Assembly: GCA_963802915.1 (NCBI GenBank)
Contig: CAWDKQ010000013.1
Coordinates: 372,001 to 436,000 of the forward strand
Direction: 5' to 3'
DNA from: JAICMB01 sp963802915
Lineage (GTDB): Bacteria > Acidobacteriota > Terriglobia > Bryobacterales > Bryobacteraceae
Length of the DNA stretch: 64,000 nucleotides
The notes beneath the pieces were generated by a model, which saw only the letters and a list, made by a program, of their open reading frames with translations, was not told the DNA's origin and made no database searches. How positions within the stretch are numbered: position 1 is the stretch's first letter; each line of letters opens with the position of its first letter. Position numbers and translations under genes: made by a program. This document shows, one piece after another, positions 33,724 to 43,432 of the stretch.

Positions 33724-34557
33724 TTGGAAACGTACGATTTTGAGCGCGTTTCGGTCACAGCTCTGGGACCAGTGATCGCCCGGGGCGAATATTCCGACAT
33801 CCCCTTCGCGCGAGAAATACTTTCCTATTTTCGAGAGAGATCTCTTCTGCCCCCGGACGAGTTCCTTCAACGTGCGCGCGACCACGCCGCTTTTTTTGAA
33901 GCGCGATTCAAAGCTGTCTCGGATATTCTCCTGAAGCAGCAAGCAACCCAGATACTCGAACTCGCTTCCGGCTACTCACCCCGATCCCTCGACCCAGCCT
34001 TTTGCCGTGCTACGTACGTGGAAGCAGATCTACCCAGCATGATCGAGCAGAAGCGCGAAATCGTGACAGCGCTGCTGGGTTCGATTCCTCCTCATCTCAA
34101 GTTCTGTTGCGCAAGCGTGCTGAATCGGGACGAACTGGAGCAGGGCCTGACATATTTTCGCAAGGCGCCAATTGCCGTGACATCGGAAGGCTTGCTGCGT
34201 TATCTGACCTTCGAGGAAAAGGCCCAACTCGCGGGAAACATCAGGCACATCCTGAGCATTTATGGCGGAGCGTGGATCACGCCCGATATTCATCTAAGGG
34301 CGTGGGCGCCCGAGAACCGGCGGCAGAGCAGAGCGGAATCGACTCTTGCGGCACGTTTAGGCCGCGACATCAACGTGAATTATTTCGACGACTTCGCGCA
34401 CGCGCGATCCTTCTTTGAAAACTGCGGATTCGACGTGGAGGAACAGCCGCTGCTCGAAGGGGTAAGGGACAGCGTCATCTCTCTGCCGCTGGCGTCTCCG
34501 GAATCGCTCGCTGAACTGGAAAACCGGCGAATCTACACAATGACAGTCCGTCGCTAA
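33724..34557 (+). CDS. LCM-family (Ppm1-like) SAM-dependent methyltransferase
   Basis: This 277-residue protein has the leucine carboxyl methyltransferase-type fold: AREILSYFRERSLLPPDE, RFKAVSDILLKQQATQILEL, ASGYSPRS (SAM-binding glycine loop), ATYVEADLPSMIEQKREIV, and VTSEGLLRYLTFEEKAQL. Bacterial members methylate carboxyl or hydroxyl groups of small molecules or polyketides, and their substrates are mostly unknown. The TTG at 33724 is the only start consistent with the conserved N-terminus. It stands alone, divergent from the ABC genes. Confidence 0.75.
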   Translation: METYDFERVSVTALGPVIARGEYSDIPFAREILSYFRERSLLPPDEFLQRARDHAAFFEARFKAVSDILLKQQATQILELASGYSPRSLDPAFCRATYVEADLPSMIEQKREIVTALLGSIPPHLKFCCASVLNRDELEQGLTYFRKAPIAVTSEGLLRYLTFEEKAQLAGNIRHILSIYGGAWITPDIHLRAWAPENRRQSRAESTLAARLGRDINVNYFDDFAHARSFFENCGFDVEEQPLLEGVRDSVISLPLASPESLAELENRRIYTMTVRR

Positions 34558-34593
34558 TACGCTGCCGCTACGATCCTTGGTAGTCTGAGTAAA

Positions 34594-37500
34594 TTGAAAA
34601 TCTCTTTGATCCTCCTTGTGGCCCTGGGCATCCAAGCTCAGGAGATTGACTCCAAATTATTTGGTCCGATGCAGTGGCGCCTGATCGGCCCATTTCGCGG
34701 CGGCAGAGTCACCTCAGTCGCTGGCGCGCCGAGCGAGCCCAATGTCTATTACTTCGGAACTCCCGGCGGCGGCGTCTGGAAGACCATTGATGGCGGACGT
34801 GTCTGGAAACCCATCTTCGACCGGCAGCCTGTTTCGGGCATTGGATCTATCGCCGTTTCGCTCTCGAATCCCCAAATCATCTACGTCGGAAGCGGTGAGG
34901 GCGGAGCGGGAAACGGAGTTTACAAGTCTGTTGACTCCGGCGTCACGTGGACGCACGTGGGTTTGGAGAACACCCGTTATATCCAGTCCGTCGTTGTCGA
35001 TGCACGCAATCCCAACATCGTGATTGCTGCTGCCAATTCGCTCGGCCACGCAATTATTTGGCGACCCATCCCGAAATCGGCCTATCAAATCGACCGTGGC
35101 ATTTTCAAAACCACCGATGGCGGCAAAACCTGGAAAAAGGTGCTGACCAAGGACGACACGATCGGCGTCGTTGACATGTGCGCAGATCCCAACAACCCTC
35201 GCATCTTGTACGCCTCGCTGTTCCGGCCCGCTTCCGGTTCCGGCGCGAAAGAAGTCAAAGCGACTTCCGAACTTTTCGAGTCGAGGGATCAAGGTTCCAC
35301 CTGGCGGCCACTCAACGCAAATGGCCTTCCCGAAAAAGATCGCGGTCGAGTAGGCATTGTTGCGGTCGGGAAGCGGATCTACGCAATTCTCGACCAAGGC
35401 TTTTATCGTTCCGATGACGGCGGCGCGTCCTGGAACCAGTCCACCAAGGACCCCAGAATTATCGGGAGTGGATACTTCAGTCGCGTCTTCGCCGATCCCC
35501 TCCATCCCGACACTCTGTACGTCGCGCAAACTTCGCTTTATCGTTCTACCGATGGAGGTCACACGTTTGAGGCTTATGTTGGCGCGCCCAGCGGAGACGA
35601 TTTCCACGTCTTGTGGATTAATCCCAGCGATTCGAAGCGCATGCTGCTGGGAGTAGATCAAGGCGCAATCGTTACCGTGAACGGTGGCGAAACATGGAGC
35701 TCCTGGTACAACCAGCCTACCGGCGAGTTCTACCATGTCTCCACCGACGCGGCGTTCCCGTATCACGTATACGGCGCGCAGCAGGACAGTGGGACGGCAG
35801 CCGTTGCCAGCCGCAGCGACAACGGCGAGATCGGGGATCGCGATTGGATGTCGGTAGGCGGTTTTGAATACTGCTTCATCGCCGCGGATCCGCTGAATCC
35901 GGATCGGGTATTTAGCGGAGGCTGGTACGGGACCGTCGTCCGGTTCGACAAAAACACCGGTCAGCTAGCCACCATTTTTGAACGCGGCGAGAAATACCGT
36001 ACCGCGAACATGGCGCCATTAGTCTTCTCGCCTTTAGATCCACACACTCTCTATATGGGCACCCAATTCGTGATGAAGACGAACGATGCGGGTGCTACAT
36101 GGCAAACCGTCAGCCCCGACCTGACGAAGTACGTCGAAAAAGATCCGGATGCCAAACCAGATCCGGAAAAACCACAGCCGCCCGCGATTAGCACCCTCGC
36201 GATCTCGACTTTACAGGATGGTCTCATATGGTCAGGCACCACCAATCGAATCGTGCAGGTGACGCGCGATGGCGGAACGTCCTGGACGGACGTCACGCCG
36301 CCGGGCTTAACGGAGCCGGCGCGAGTTTTGAGTATGGAAGCATCGCACTACGATCCTGGCACCGCATATATTGTGGTCGGCGCCACGCGCGAGGCAACCC
36401 CTCCCTATATCGCTAGGACTCGTGACTACGGCGCAACCTGGCAAACGATTGTGCGCGGTCTGCCGGACAGCGCCATGGCCCGCGCCGTTCGCGAGGATCC
36501 GGTCCGCAAAGGATTGCTTTACGCCGGCACAGAGACTGGTGTTTCTGTCTCGTTCGATGATGGGGCACAGTGGCAAACGCTGCAACTGAATCTGCCGCTC
36601 GCGCAGGTTTCCGATTTGGATGTCCACGGCAACGATTTGGTCGCCTCAACCTTCGGCCGCGCCTTGTGGGTGCTGGATGACGTCACTCCTCTTCGTACGA
36701 TCACAGCTCAGGAACTGCAATCGGATGTGCACCTGATCTCGCCGGCGCCCGCGATGCGAGTTCGTTGGGATAATTATCAGGACACGCCGCTTCCTCCGGA
36801 AACGCCCGCCGGTCAGAATCCGCCTGATGGCGCCATCATCGACTATCTGCTGAAATCAGCCCCGGCCGGCGAAATTACCATGTCGATTTACGATGAACGT
36901 GATCGGCTGGTACGGCAGTTCTCAAGCCAGCCGAAGGCGCCCGATCTTCCGTTACCCAACGTCCCGAGCTATTGGTTCGCTCCCGTAGACGCGGTCCCCA
37001 AAGCGGCCGGCCTCAATCGCTTTGTATGGGATCTGCGCTACGCGCCGCCCGAGGCTCTCCCCTATGGCTTTTTCGGAGGCTTGGCCGAATATACCGAATA
37101 CACGCTAGCCGATCACGCCATTCCTGAAAAGACTCCGCGCGAACAGCCGCAAGGGCCGTTGGTCGTCCCAGGCACGTATACTATCCAGTTGTCCGTGGCC
37201 GGCCAAACGTATCGCCAGAAGCTTGTGGTGAAGTTAGATCCGCGCTTGAAAGCATCCGGCGACGACTTGCAGAGCCAGTTGAACATCGAACAACAGATCT
37301 CCCGAGGGATGTCCACGAGTTACCACGCCTATAAGGAAGTCGCCGCTTTACGAAAAACGCTTACCGATCGCAAGAAGGACTTCCCGGAAGCGGTTGCCGC
37401 CTTAGAGAAAAAGATCGACGCTATCGATAAGGGAACCAAAACAGCTCCTGGGTTTGGCCCGGTCAATCGCGATCTCACGCGCCTGGCAAGCAGCGTACAA

Positions 37501-37689
37501 AGCGCCGATGTTCGGCCCGCGGCAACCGCAGTCGCGGCAGTTACTGAGAAGTGTAAAGCTCTGGACGACGATCTGGCAAAGTGGCGCGCACTAAATGAAA
37601 AGGACGTTGTGGAGTTCAACACCCAAATGAAAGACGCCCACTTGCCGGTTGTGACTGTAGAGACGAAGACCGGATGTAGTGTTGAGTAA
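34594..37689 (+). CDS. Secreted VPS10/BNR-repeat beta-propeller protein (GH74/sortilin-like)
   Basis: This 1031-residue protein starts at TTG with a signal peptide (KISLILLVALGIQAQ). It then has RGGRVTSVAGAPSEPNVYYF, a typical opening. Repeated Asp-box motifs follow (KTIDGGRVWKP, KSVDSGVTWTHV, KTTDGGKTWKKV, RSDDGGASWNQ, RDYGATWQTI), giving two beta-propellers over about 690 residues. The last 300 residues include helical and beta segments with YDERDRLVRQFSS and YTIQLSVAGQTYRQKLVVKL. Such proteins are abundant in Acidobacteriota; activity on a glycan is suspected for some but unproven. No catalytic pair can be named here. Confidence 0.82.
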   Translation: MKISLILLVALGIQAQEIDSKLFGPMQWRLIGPFRGGRVTSVAGAPSEPNVYYFGTPGGGVWKTIDGGRVWKPIFDRQPVSGIGSIAVSLSNPQIIYVGSGEGGAGNGVYKSVDSGVTWTHVGLENTRYIQSVVVDARNPNIVIAAANSLGHAIIWRPIPKSAYQIDRGIFKTTDGGKTWKKVLTKDDTIGVVDMCADPNNPRILYASLFRPASGSGAKEVKATSELFESRDQGSTWRPLNANGLPEKDRGRVGIVAVGKRIYAILDQGFYRSDDGGASWNQSTKDPRIIGSGYFSRVFADPLHPDTLYVAQTSLYRSTDGGHTFEAYVGAPSGDDFHVLWINPSDSKRMLLGVDQGAIVTVNGGETWSSWYNQPTGEFYHVSTDAAFPYHVYGAQQDSGTAAVASRSDNGEIGDRDWMSVGGFEYCFIAADPLNPDRVFSGGWYGTVVRFDKNTGQLATIFERGEKYRTANMAPLVFSPLDPHTLYMGTQFVMKTNDAGATWQTVSPDLTKYVEKDPDAKPDPEKPQPPAISTLAISTLQDGLIWSGTTNRIVQVTRDGGTSWTDVTPPGLTEPARVLSMEASHYDPGTAYIVVGATREATPPYIARTRDYGATWQTIVRGLPDSAMARAVREDPVRKGLLYAGTETGVSVSFDDGAQWQTLQLNLPLAQVSDLDVHGNDLVASTFGRALWVLDDVTPLRTITAQELQSDVHLISPAPAMRVRWDNYQDTPLPPETPAGQNPPDGAIIDYLLKSAPAGEITMSIYDERDRLVRQFSSQPKAPDLPLPNVPSYWFAPVDAVPKAAGLNRFVWDLRYAPPEALPYGFFGGLAEYTEYTLADHAIPEKTPREQPQGPLVVPGTYTIQLSVAGQTYRQKLVVKLDPRLKASGDDLQSQLNIEQQISRGMSTSYHAYKEVAALRKTLTDRKKDFPEAVAALEKKIDAIDKGTKTAPGFGPVNRDLTRLASSVQSADVRPAATAVAAVTEKCKALDDDLAKWRALNEKDVVEFNTQMKDAHLPVVTVETKTGCSVE

Positions 37690-37693
37690 CGCG

Positions 37694-39121
37694 TCACGCC
37701 AGGCGATATCGCGCCAGGGACATCATCTCCCCGTACAGATTCTGAAAATCCGGATTGGCCGCTAGCTCGATATGACGCGAAAGCGAAGCGATCTTACGCA
37801 GCCGCGCCTCGCGCTTTGATGGCGTGAGCAGTAGCGCGCGAGCGCCGCGCAACGAGCTGTTCCCGACCGGTTCTATAGGCAGGTCTTCCGGCAGCAGCCC
37901 GATAGCGCGCGCGCTCGTTTGACGAATATAGTTGCCGAACGCCCCCGCCAGATAGAGCTTTTCGACGTCGCCGTCAACCAGCATGCGTATCCCGGCCGCC
38001 ATCGCTCCCTTGGCCAACTGCAACTCGCGAATATCGCGTTGCGTAAGCAAGATGCCGCCCGTTAGTGGCAGCAGCTTGTCTGCGTTCGCGACGCGGCCAT
38101 TGACGCCAATCAGTCCCAGTTCAAGTCCACACGCCGCCGCGTCCACTAATCCGCTGCCGCAAATGCCGCGCGCCGCATCGCCGCCGATCACGTGGCAATT
38201 GAGCCTGCCGTCGCGTGCATGCACAGTGTCGATCGCACCCACGCCGGCGCGCATCCCCACGCTGATGCGTCCACCTTCGAACGCTGGACCGGCCGCCGTC
38301 GAAGCGCATACAATCCCGTTAGCCGATCCCACAATCAATTCGCCATTCGTACCGATATCGAAAAGAGCGCATGGTCGTGACTCCTCGTCCAGGCGCGTGG
38401 CGACGATCCCGCATAAAAGGTCGCTACCGACAAATCCGCCGAGGCACGGCAAAAATTCGGCCGGTCCTGGCCATCCCAAGTCCGAACTCTCGAAGCGGCA
38501 CGCGCCAAGCTTGGGGGAAAGAAACGGAGCGCGAGTTAGCGGCTCCACGTCGAGACCGCAGAAGAGGTGATGCATCGCCGTGTTTCCCGCCAGCAGCACT
38601 TCAACTAGCGGCTCGCGGCCCAGCATCCGTCCGAGTTCTTCGCGGATGAGGCAGCCCAGTTCACCCGGCCGTCGCAGATCGTATTGCAGGCGCGTCATCA
38701 CATCCGACCCATACCGTGACTGCGGATTGAGCGCCGTCTCGACACGCAAAACTTCGCCGCTACTGAGATCCACGATCTGGACCACAAGCGTGGTGGTACC
38801 CAGGTCGATTGCCGCTCCTAGCCCGGATCGAGGCTCGATGGGCACATACGCTTCGTCGGTGAGCACATGGAGAGACCATTGCTCCACTTCGACAACCACG
38901 CTTGCAGAAGCGGAAGCGCAACAGGCCAGTCGCCATCCCTCGCGAATCTCAGCTTCGCTGAGCATGTCACGCATCGCCTCAGTGACAGGTAGCTCGCCTT
39001 CGAGCAAGAGAACCTTGCAGCCGCCACAGACGCCTTCCCCACCGCAAGGAAACTCAACGCCCGCGGCACAGAGCTGATCTGCCAGCGTCTGGCCGGCAAT
39101 AGGATAAAGTTCGAGCTTCAC
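37694..39121 (-). CDS. RACo-type reductive activator of corrinoid proteins ([2Fe-2S] plus ASKHA domain)
   Basis: The start is taken at GTG 39121, overlapping the stop of the UroD-family gene (GTGA), for 475 residues. An N-terminal [2Fe-2S] ferredoxin domain has C26, C32, C35 and C67 (FPCGGEGVCGGCKVLLLEGE). From about residue 100 there is an ASKHA ATPase-like domain of the DUF4445 kind: AAIDLGTTTLVVQIVDLSSG, VLLAGNTAMHHLFCGLDVEP, ALFDIGTNGELIVGS, GDAARGICGSGLVDAAA and VEKLYLAGAFGNYI. RACo proteins use ATP to reduce inactive Co(II) corrinoid proteins back to Co(I). Position at the end of an operon with a corrinoid protein gene supports this. Confidence 0.88.
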   Translation of the reverse strand: MKLELYPIAGQTLADQLCAAGVEFPCGGEGVCGGCKVLLLEGELPVTEAMRDMLSEAEIREGWRLACCASASASVVVEVEQWSLHVLTDEAYVPIEPRSGLGAAIDLGTTTLVVQIVDLSSGEVLRVETALNPQSRYGSDVMTRLQYDLRRPGELGCLIREELGRMLGREPLVEVLLAGNTAMHHLFCGLDVEPLTRAPFLSPKLGACRFESSDLGWPGPAEFLPCLGGFVGSDLLCGIVATRLDEESRPCALFDIGTNGELIVGSANGIVCASTAAGPAFEGGRISVGMRAGVGAIDTVHARDGRLNCHVIGGDAARGICGSGLVDAAACGLELGLIGVNGRVANADKLLPLTGGILLTQRDIRELQLAKGAMAAGIRMLVDGDVEKLYLAGAFGNYIRQTSARAIGLLPEDLPIEPVGNSSLRGARALLLTPSKREARLRKIASLSRHIELAANPDFQNLYGEMMSLARYRLA

Positions 39122-40128
39122 GAGCGGCTGCGCGCAAATCTTGTCATAGCATCGACGTTGGCCGTCGGAGTGCCGCGCGGAATTTCGCACCCCGCGCCGC
39201 AGATGTAAGCCGCACCCGCCTGTTCGAAGCACTCCGACAGCATGGCTTCAATCGATGCCGGCGTGCCGTCGCGCAACGCCCGCACTGGATCCAGATTGCC
39301 GAGCAGGACCTGCTTGTCACGCATGGCGCGGCGCGCGTGCCCGAGAGGCGTTAGAAAATCCAGATCGATGATGTCGGCGCCGGTCTGGCCCATCCCCTCG
39401 ACAATGCGTTTCGTGTTCCCGCAGATGTGCAGCCGCACCGGCACACCGAACTCGCGAATCGCGGCAATCAATCGCTGCTCGCAGGGCAAGACGAACTGCA
39501 TGTACAGCTTGGGCCCTACGAGGGAAGCGGCGGCATCGCCAACGCCAATCAGTGTCGCCCCCGCTTCCACCTGCGCCCGCGCAAACTCGATTTCCATTCG
39601 GACTGTGAAATCGAAGAGAGCGTCCACGAAGGCCGGGTCATCGAAGAAATCCAGCATCAGTGTGTTGAGACCGCGCAGATCGGCGCTCATCGCACACGGC
39701 CCTTCCACCCATCCTTCGACGATCCGCGTCGCGCCAGCACGTTCCGCCAGCAAACGCACTGCCTCGATGCGATCGCGCATGCGTCCGGGTGCGGCCAGAT
39801 CGGGCAGTTGGAGACTCTCCAGGCTGCTCTTTTCATGAAGCAGCGCGCGGCTCTCTACAATCGCGGGCGGCTGATCCTCGAACCACTCTACTGTTGCGCC
39901 GAGGTCCGATGCTTCACGCGCGGGGTCGGAGATCGCGGAAACATAATCGAAGTCGAAGCGTTCCGCCACGGCTATTTGCGCGCCGGCTAACACGCGATGA
40001 TCGCGAGCGTAATCGCGGTAATGGACGCCGGCCAGATCGGCGGCGAACATCATGGTGATCGGCATCAGCGGCAGTGAGTCAGACGGCTCGCCGCGCAGTT
40101 TTGCGAGAATGCGCTCCTTACCCGTCAT
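39118..40128 (-). CDS. MtaA/UroD-family zinc thiol methyltransferase candidate
   Basis: This 336-residue member of the uroporphyrinogen decarboxylase superfamily (MTGKERILAKLRGEPSDSLP) carries the zinc pattern of methylcobalamin:thiol methyltransferases: H234 and C236 (VRLHICGNTKRIVEGM) and C314 (GAGCEIPRGTP). True heme-pathway UroD lacks this arrangement. In methanogens MtaA moves the methyl group from the corrinoid protein to coenzyme M; here the thiol acceptor is unknown, perhaps homocysteine. It lies between RACo and DUF1638 in the minus-strand operon. Confidence 0.85.
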   Translation of the reverse strand: MTGKERILAKLRGEPSDSLPLMPITMMFAADLAGVHYRDYARDHRVLAGAQIAVAERFDFDYVSAISDPAREASDLGATVEWFEDQPPAIVESRALLHEKSSLESLQLPDLAAPGRMRDRIEAVRLLAERAGATRIVEGWVEGPCAMSADLRGLNTLMLDFFDDPAFVDALFDFTVRMEIEFARAQVEAGATLIGVGDAAASLVGPKLYMQFVLPCEQRLIAAIREFGVPVRLHICGNTKRIVEGMGQTGADIIDLDFLTPLGHARRAMRDKQVLLGNLDPVRALRDGTPASIEAMLSECFEQAGAAYICGAGCEIPRGTPTANVDAMTRFARSRS

Positions 40129-40852
40129 TTTGTGCTCTCAAGACCATGCCGTCGTAGCTGACGGCGAAATGCTGGCCCGGCTCGGCGATCACGAACTCAG
40201 CTTCCGTCCACTCACCTTCCACCAGGCGTCGGAGCCATGCCAGATCGCCCGCCAGTCGTTCGAAATTCCAGCCGTTCTCGTTAGCCTCGGCGGCAGCCTC
40301 AGCGATGAATCTCGCGCTTTTCTCCAGTCCCGTCTCGATAAACGTGAGTTTGCTGTATTGCGAGCGATAACGCGTCATCTCTTCGTAGAGATAGCGGCCG
40401 TTATCCTCGCCGTATTTCTCGATCATGGCTTCCAGCGGTTCATCGAAGCCGATGGTGTTATGCGTCAACTGCTGCAGTCCTTTGCCGCGCTCCAGCCAAC
40501 CCGTCGATCGATAGTAAGTGCCGGGGTTGTTCTCGAAATAGGCCTGATAGCGTTCGCGGCTGCCCATCAGTAATCCGATGCAGTCGTGTACGCGCGGCAG
40601 CACCAGGCGCGTATGACGCGATTTCAGTCCATGGAGTCCGTTGCCGCACAGTCCGTAGCCGAGCAGAATTGCATCGTAGACGCGTTCCGGCGTGTGGTCC
40701 ACCACGTCCTGAATTCTCGCCGCCATGGGCTTGCCGCCCAGGTCGTGAAGTCCCTTGGGGAGAAATTCGAGATCCACCTGGTGCGGCGTGCGCGCGCATG
40801 CATCGCACATTTCGCGGAACAGAACTTCGCAACTGATCAGCTTGAGGCGCAT
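40118..40852 (-). CDS. DUF1638-family protein
   Basis: The start is at ATG 40852 (MRLKLISCEVLFREMCDACA), giving 244 residues. Landmarks are LEFLPKGLHDLGGKPMAARI, YDAILLGYGLCGNGLHGLKS, LVLPRVHDCIGLLMGSRERY and YYRSTGWLERG, all characteristic of DUF1638. Conserved Cys/His residues (SCEV, CDAC, GLCGNG, HDC) suggest metal or cofactor contact. The family's biochemical role is unknown to me, but it recurs beside corrinoid methyltransferases and RACo genes, as here. It overlaps both neighbours. Confidence 0.82.
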   Translation of the reverse strand: MRLKLISCEVLFREMCDACARTPHQVDLEFLPKGLHDLGGKPMAARIQDVVDHTPERVYDAILLGYGLCGNGLHGLKSRHTRLVLPRVHDCIGLLMGSRERYQAYFENNPGTYYRSTGWLERGKGLQQLTHNTIGFDEPLEAMIEKYGEDNGRYLYEEMTRYRSQYSKLTFIETGLEKSARFIAEAAAEANENGWNFERLAGDLAWLRRLVEGEWTEAEFVIAEPGQHFAVSYDGMVLRAQNDG

Positions 40853-41697
40853 CGGGCGCTCACCAGGGCGCGAATAAAATCCGGGGTGGAACCGCAACAT
40901 CCGCCTAGAAACGATGCGCCGGCGTTGCGCAGGGCGGCATAATGCGAGGCGAAGAACTGTGGCGATGTGTCGTAGCTAATGTTGGACCCGTCCAGCCTCG
41001 GCAAGCCCGCATTCGGTTTGATCCAGACCGGCAGATCGCATGCTCCGCGCAGGCGGCGGCAGATGTTCGCGGCATGCTCGACGCCAACGCCGCAGTTCGC
41101 GCCGACCGCATCCGCTCCCGCGTCCAACATAGCAGCGGCTACGGCCTCGGGCGTTGTGCCCATCATGGTGCGGTCTTTATTCTTCCCCGAATCGAAGGCG
41201 AAGGAAGCGATTACCGGCAGCCCCGTGTTTTTCGCGGCGGCAACGGCCAGGAGCGCTTCGTCGATATCGCTCATGGTTTCGATCAGCAGGGCGTCGGCGC
41301 CCGCTTCCGCAAGCGTCGCAGCCTGCGCGGCGAAAGCTGCGTAAACCTGTTCCTTCGAGACTTCGCCAGACATTAGCATTTTGCCCGTCGGGCCGATGGA
41401 AGCAAACACCAGCGCCTTTCCCGCTGCCGCGCGCTTCGAGATAGCTACGCCCGCGAGATTGATTGCTTCCAGGTCGCCGTCCATCGCGATCGCATTGGCG
41501 CGAAACGTATTGGTCAGGATCACCTGGCTTCCCGCCTCCACATAGCCGCCTGCCACTGCTTCCACGTGCTCGGGATGAGTCAGGTTCCAGGTGTCCGGCG
41601 ATGCTCCGGGAGCCAGTCCGCGTGCCTGCAATTCCGTCCCCCACGCTCCATCGGCGATCAGCAGACCGTCCGACAGCCACGCCCCCAGACGGTTCAC
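40837..41697 (-). CDS. Homocysteine S-methyltransferase-family protein
   Basis: This 286-residue barrel shows LLIADGAWGTELQARGL near the start, VILTNTFRANAIAM and the three zinc cysteines C202 (GANCGVGVEHAANIC) and C267/C268 (FLGGCCGSTPDFI). It matches the methyl-acceptor domain of MetH and betaine-homocysteine methyltransferases. In this operon it could pass methyl groups from the corrinoid protein to homocysteine and form methionine, an N-terminal-MetH-like half reaction. It overlaps the corrinoid protein gene upstream by four bases. Confidence 0.88.
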   Translation of the reverse strand: MNRLGAWLSDGLLIADGAWGTELQARGLAPGASPDTWNLTHPEHVEAVAGGYVEAGSQVILTNTFRANAIAMDGDLEAINLAGVAISKRAAAGKALVFASIGPTGKMLMSGEVSKEQVYAAFAAQAATLAEAGADALLIETMSDIDEALLAVAAAKNTGLPVIASFAFDSGKNKDRTMMGTTPEAVAAAMLDAGADAVGANCGVGVEHAANICRRLRGACDLPVWIKPNAGLPRLDGSNISYDTSPQFFASHYAALRNAGASFLGGCCGSTPDFIRALVSARCASS

Positions 41698-42329
41698 GCA
41701 GCGACCAGTCTGCGCGCCAACGCGACCGCTGCCGCGGCGCTTTCACCGAAACCATCGGCGCCTATGGCGTCCGCATACTGCTGCGTGACGGGTGCGCCGC
41801 CCACCATGATCTTGACCTTCTCGCGTATTCCGGCGGCCTCGAACGCATCGACGGTGGTTTTCATCGCGGGCATGGTCACGGTAAGCAGGGCCGAGAGGGC
41901 CACTAGATGGGCGTTCTTGGCGACGGCTGCTTCGACGAAACGCTGCGGCGAGACGTCGGCGCCGAGGTCGATCACTTCGAAGCCTCCGCCCTCCAACATC
42001 GAGGCCACCAGGTTCTTGCCGATGTCGTGCAGGTCGCCTTTGATGGTGCCGATGACCACGCGTCCCGCCGGCTCCGTGCCCGACGCGACCAGCAATGGCC
42101 GGAGGATTTCCATGGATGCCTTCATGGCTCGCGCCGAGAGCAACATCTCCGGGACGAAATAGTCTTCACACTCGAAGCGCCGGCCGACCTCGTCCATGGC
42201 TGGGACGAGATATCCGGTGACGATGGTGAGCGGCGTCACCCCCGCGGCGATGGCGGCCTCTGTCATGGCCGCTGCCGTCTTCCAGTTTCCCTCGATTACA
42301 GCCTCATGCAGCTTTTCGAGATCAGACAT
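41694..42329 (-). CDS. Methyltransferase corrinoid protein (MtaC/MtbC type), copy 1
   Basis: This 211-residue protein has a helical cap domain (LVPAMDEVGRRFECEDYFVP) and a cobalamin-binding Rossmann domain with the lower-ligand histidine H101 in GDLHDIGKNLVASMLEGGGF, then EVIDLGADVSPQRFVEAA, LSALLTVTMPAMKTTVDA and KIMVGGAPVTQQYADAIGAD. It carries the methyl group on cobalt between methyltransferases. It lies 15 bases after the LacI gene and overlaps the homocysteine methyltransferase gene. It is clearly similar to the second copy at 45.2 kb. Confidence 0.95.
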   Translation of the reverse strand: MSDLEKLHEAVIEGNWKTAAAMTEAAIAAGVTPLTIVTGYLVPAMDEVGRRFECEDYFVPEMLLSARAMKASMEILRPLLVASGTEPAGRVVIGTIKGDLHDIGKNLVASMLEGGGFEVIDLGADVSPQRFVEAAVAKNAHLVALSALLTVTMPAMKTTVDAFEAAGIREKVKIMVGGAPVTQQYADAIGADGFGESAAAAVALARRLVAA

Positions 42330-42344
42330 GGATGTAAAGCCGAT

Positions 42345-43379
42345 TTATATCATGATCGTGTGCCACGCGTTCGCGTCCTTTTCTAGGCGCGCCGTGGAAC
42401 CCCGAACGATCAGACGGGTCTCGAGTTGGTATTCCGCGCCTTCAGAGGCCACGGAATGCTCGATATCGGCGATTAACGAATCGAAGGCCCGGCGGGCCAG
42501 GTCCTGCCGCGATAGCCGAATGGTAGTGAGCGGCGGCAGCGTAAATTGCGCCATGTCGATATCGTCGAAGCCAACCACGGACATGTCGCGCGGGGTGCGT
42601 AGTCCCTCGGCGTCGATGCCGCGCAAAACGCCGATGGCCGTCAGATCGTTTGAGCACATCACCGCGGTGGGCACGTTCGGTGCGCTGAGCAGTTCCTGTA
42701 CCGCGTTGAACCCGCCTTCGAGCGTATGATCGCTCTCCACCATCACGGGCGGTTCCCCATCCATCTGCGCGGCGCTGAAGCATTCGAGAAAAGCCTCGCG
42801 CCGTGCCACCGCCGATTTCAATGTGAGCGGACCGCTGATAAATGCCAGCCGTCGATGACCCAGGCGGCGCAGATGTTGGACTGCCTGAAACACTCCAAGA
42901 CGGTAATTCACAACAATGTTGCTGATGTGGGGCGCGGATGGGCCGACGTCGACGAACGCGAGCGGGATTTGGCGGTTCGTGAGTTGGCCGATGAGTGAGC
43001 TCTCCATCTCGGATGTCATGACCGCCACGCCTTCCACCTTGCGCTCGATCATGCGGCGAACAGCGCCAGCCATCTTGACGGGATCGTAGTTTGTGGATCC
43101 CAACAGAACTTCGAAACCTGCTTGTACGGCGACTTGTTCGAAGCCCTGGATCAACTCCGGGAAAAAAGGATTGGTGATATCGGAGACGATCAATCCGAGG
43201 ATGCGGCTGCGTCCGGAAACCAACGCGCGAGCCTGCGTGTTGGGCACGTAGCCGACCTCGTCGATGGCGCTCCAGACCCGGGCCGCGATATCCGGATTGA
43301 CGGAACGCACGCGGTTGACGGTGCGCGATACCGTCGCGACGGAGACACCCGCTTTCTTGGCAATCTCCCGGATTCCCAT
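42345..43379 (-). CDS. LacI-family transcriptional regulator
   Basis: The start is ATG 43379 with GAGGG just upstream, giving 344 residues. The helix-turn-helix is MGIREIAKKAGVSVATVSRT and the hinge helix is PNTQARALVSGRS. The periplasmic-binding-like sensor domain follows (GLIVSDITNPFFPELIQGFE, HISNIVVNYRLGVFQAVQHL, TAVMCSNDLTAIGVLRGIDA, MSVVGFDDIDMAQFTLPPLT). It heads the minus-strand methyl-transfer operon and faces the symporter operon. A perfect 14-base operator lies 90 bases from its start. LacI-type sensors usually bind sugars, which is the main clue to the substrate of this region. Confidence 0.93.
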   Translation of the reverse strand: MGIREIAKKAGVSVATVSRTVNRVRSVNPDIAARVWSAIDEVGYVPNTQARALVSGRSRILGLIVSDITNPFFPELIQGFEQVAVQAGFEVLLGSTNYDPVKMAGAVRRMIERKVEGVAVMTSEMESSLIGQLTNRQIPLAFVDVGPSAPHISNIVVNYRLGVFQAVQHLRRLGHRRLAFISGPLTLKSAVARREAFLECFSAAQMDGEPPVMVESDHTLEGGFNAVQELLSAPNVPTAVMCSNDLTAIGVLRGIDAEGLRTPRDMSVVGFDDIDMAQFTLPPLTTIRLSRQDLARRAFDSLIADIEHSVASEGAEYQLETRLIVRGSTARLEKDANAWHTIMI

Positions 43380-43432
43380 CTTCACCCTCACGTTAGCATG
43401 TAGGTTGATTTTCAGCAATCGTTTTCCAAGTA

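Noticed and set aside
34714..35766. 350-codon minus-strand frame in the VPS10/BNR gene
   Set aside because: Its sequence is the reverse complement of Asp-box repeats and resembles no protein.
39118..40128. Heme-pathway uroporphyrinogen decarboxylase (hemE)
   Set aside because: The HxCG...C zinc pattern and the operon with RACo, corrinoid protein and homocysteine methyltransferase point to a methylcobalamin thiol methyltransferase instead.
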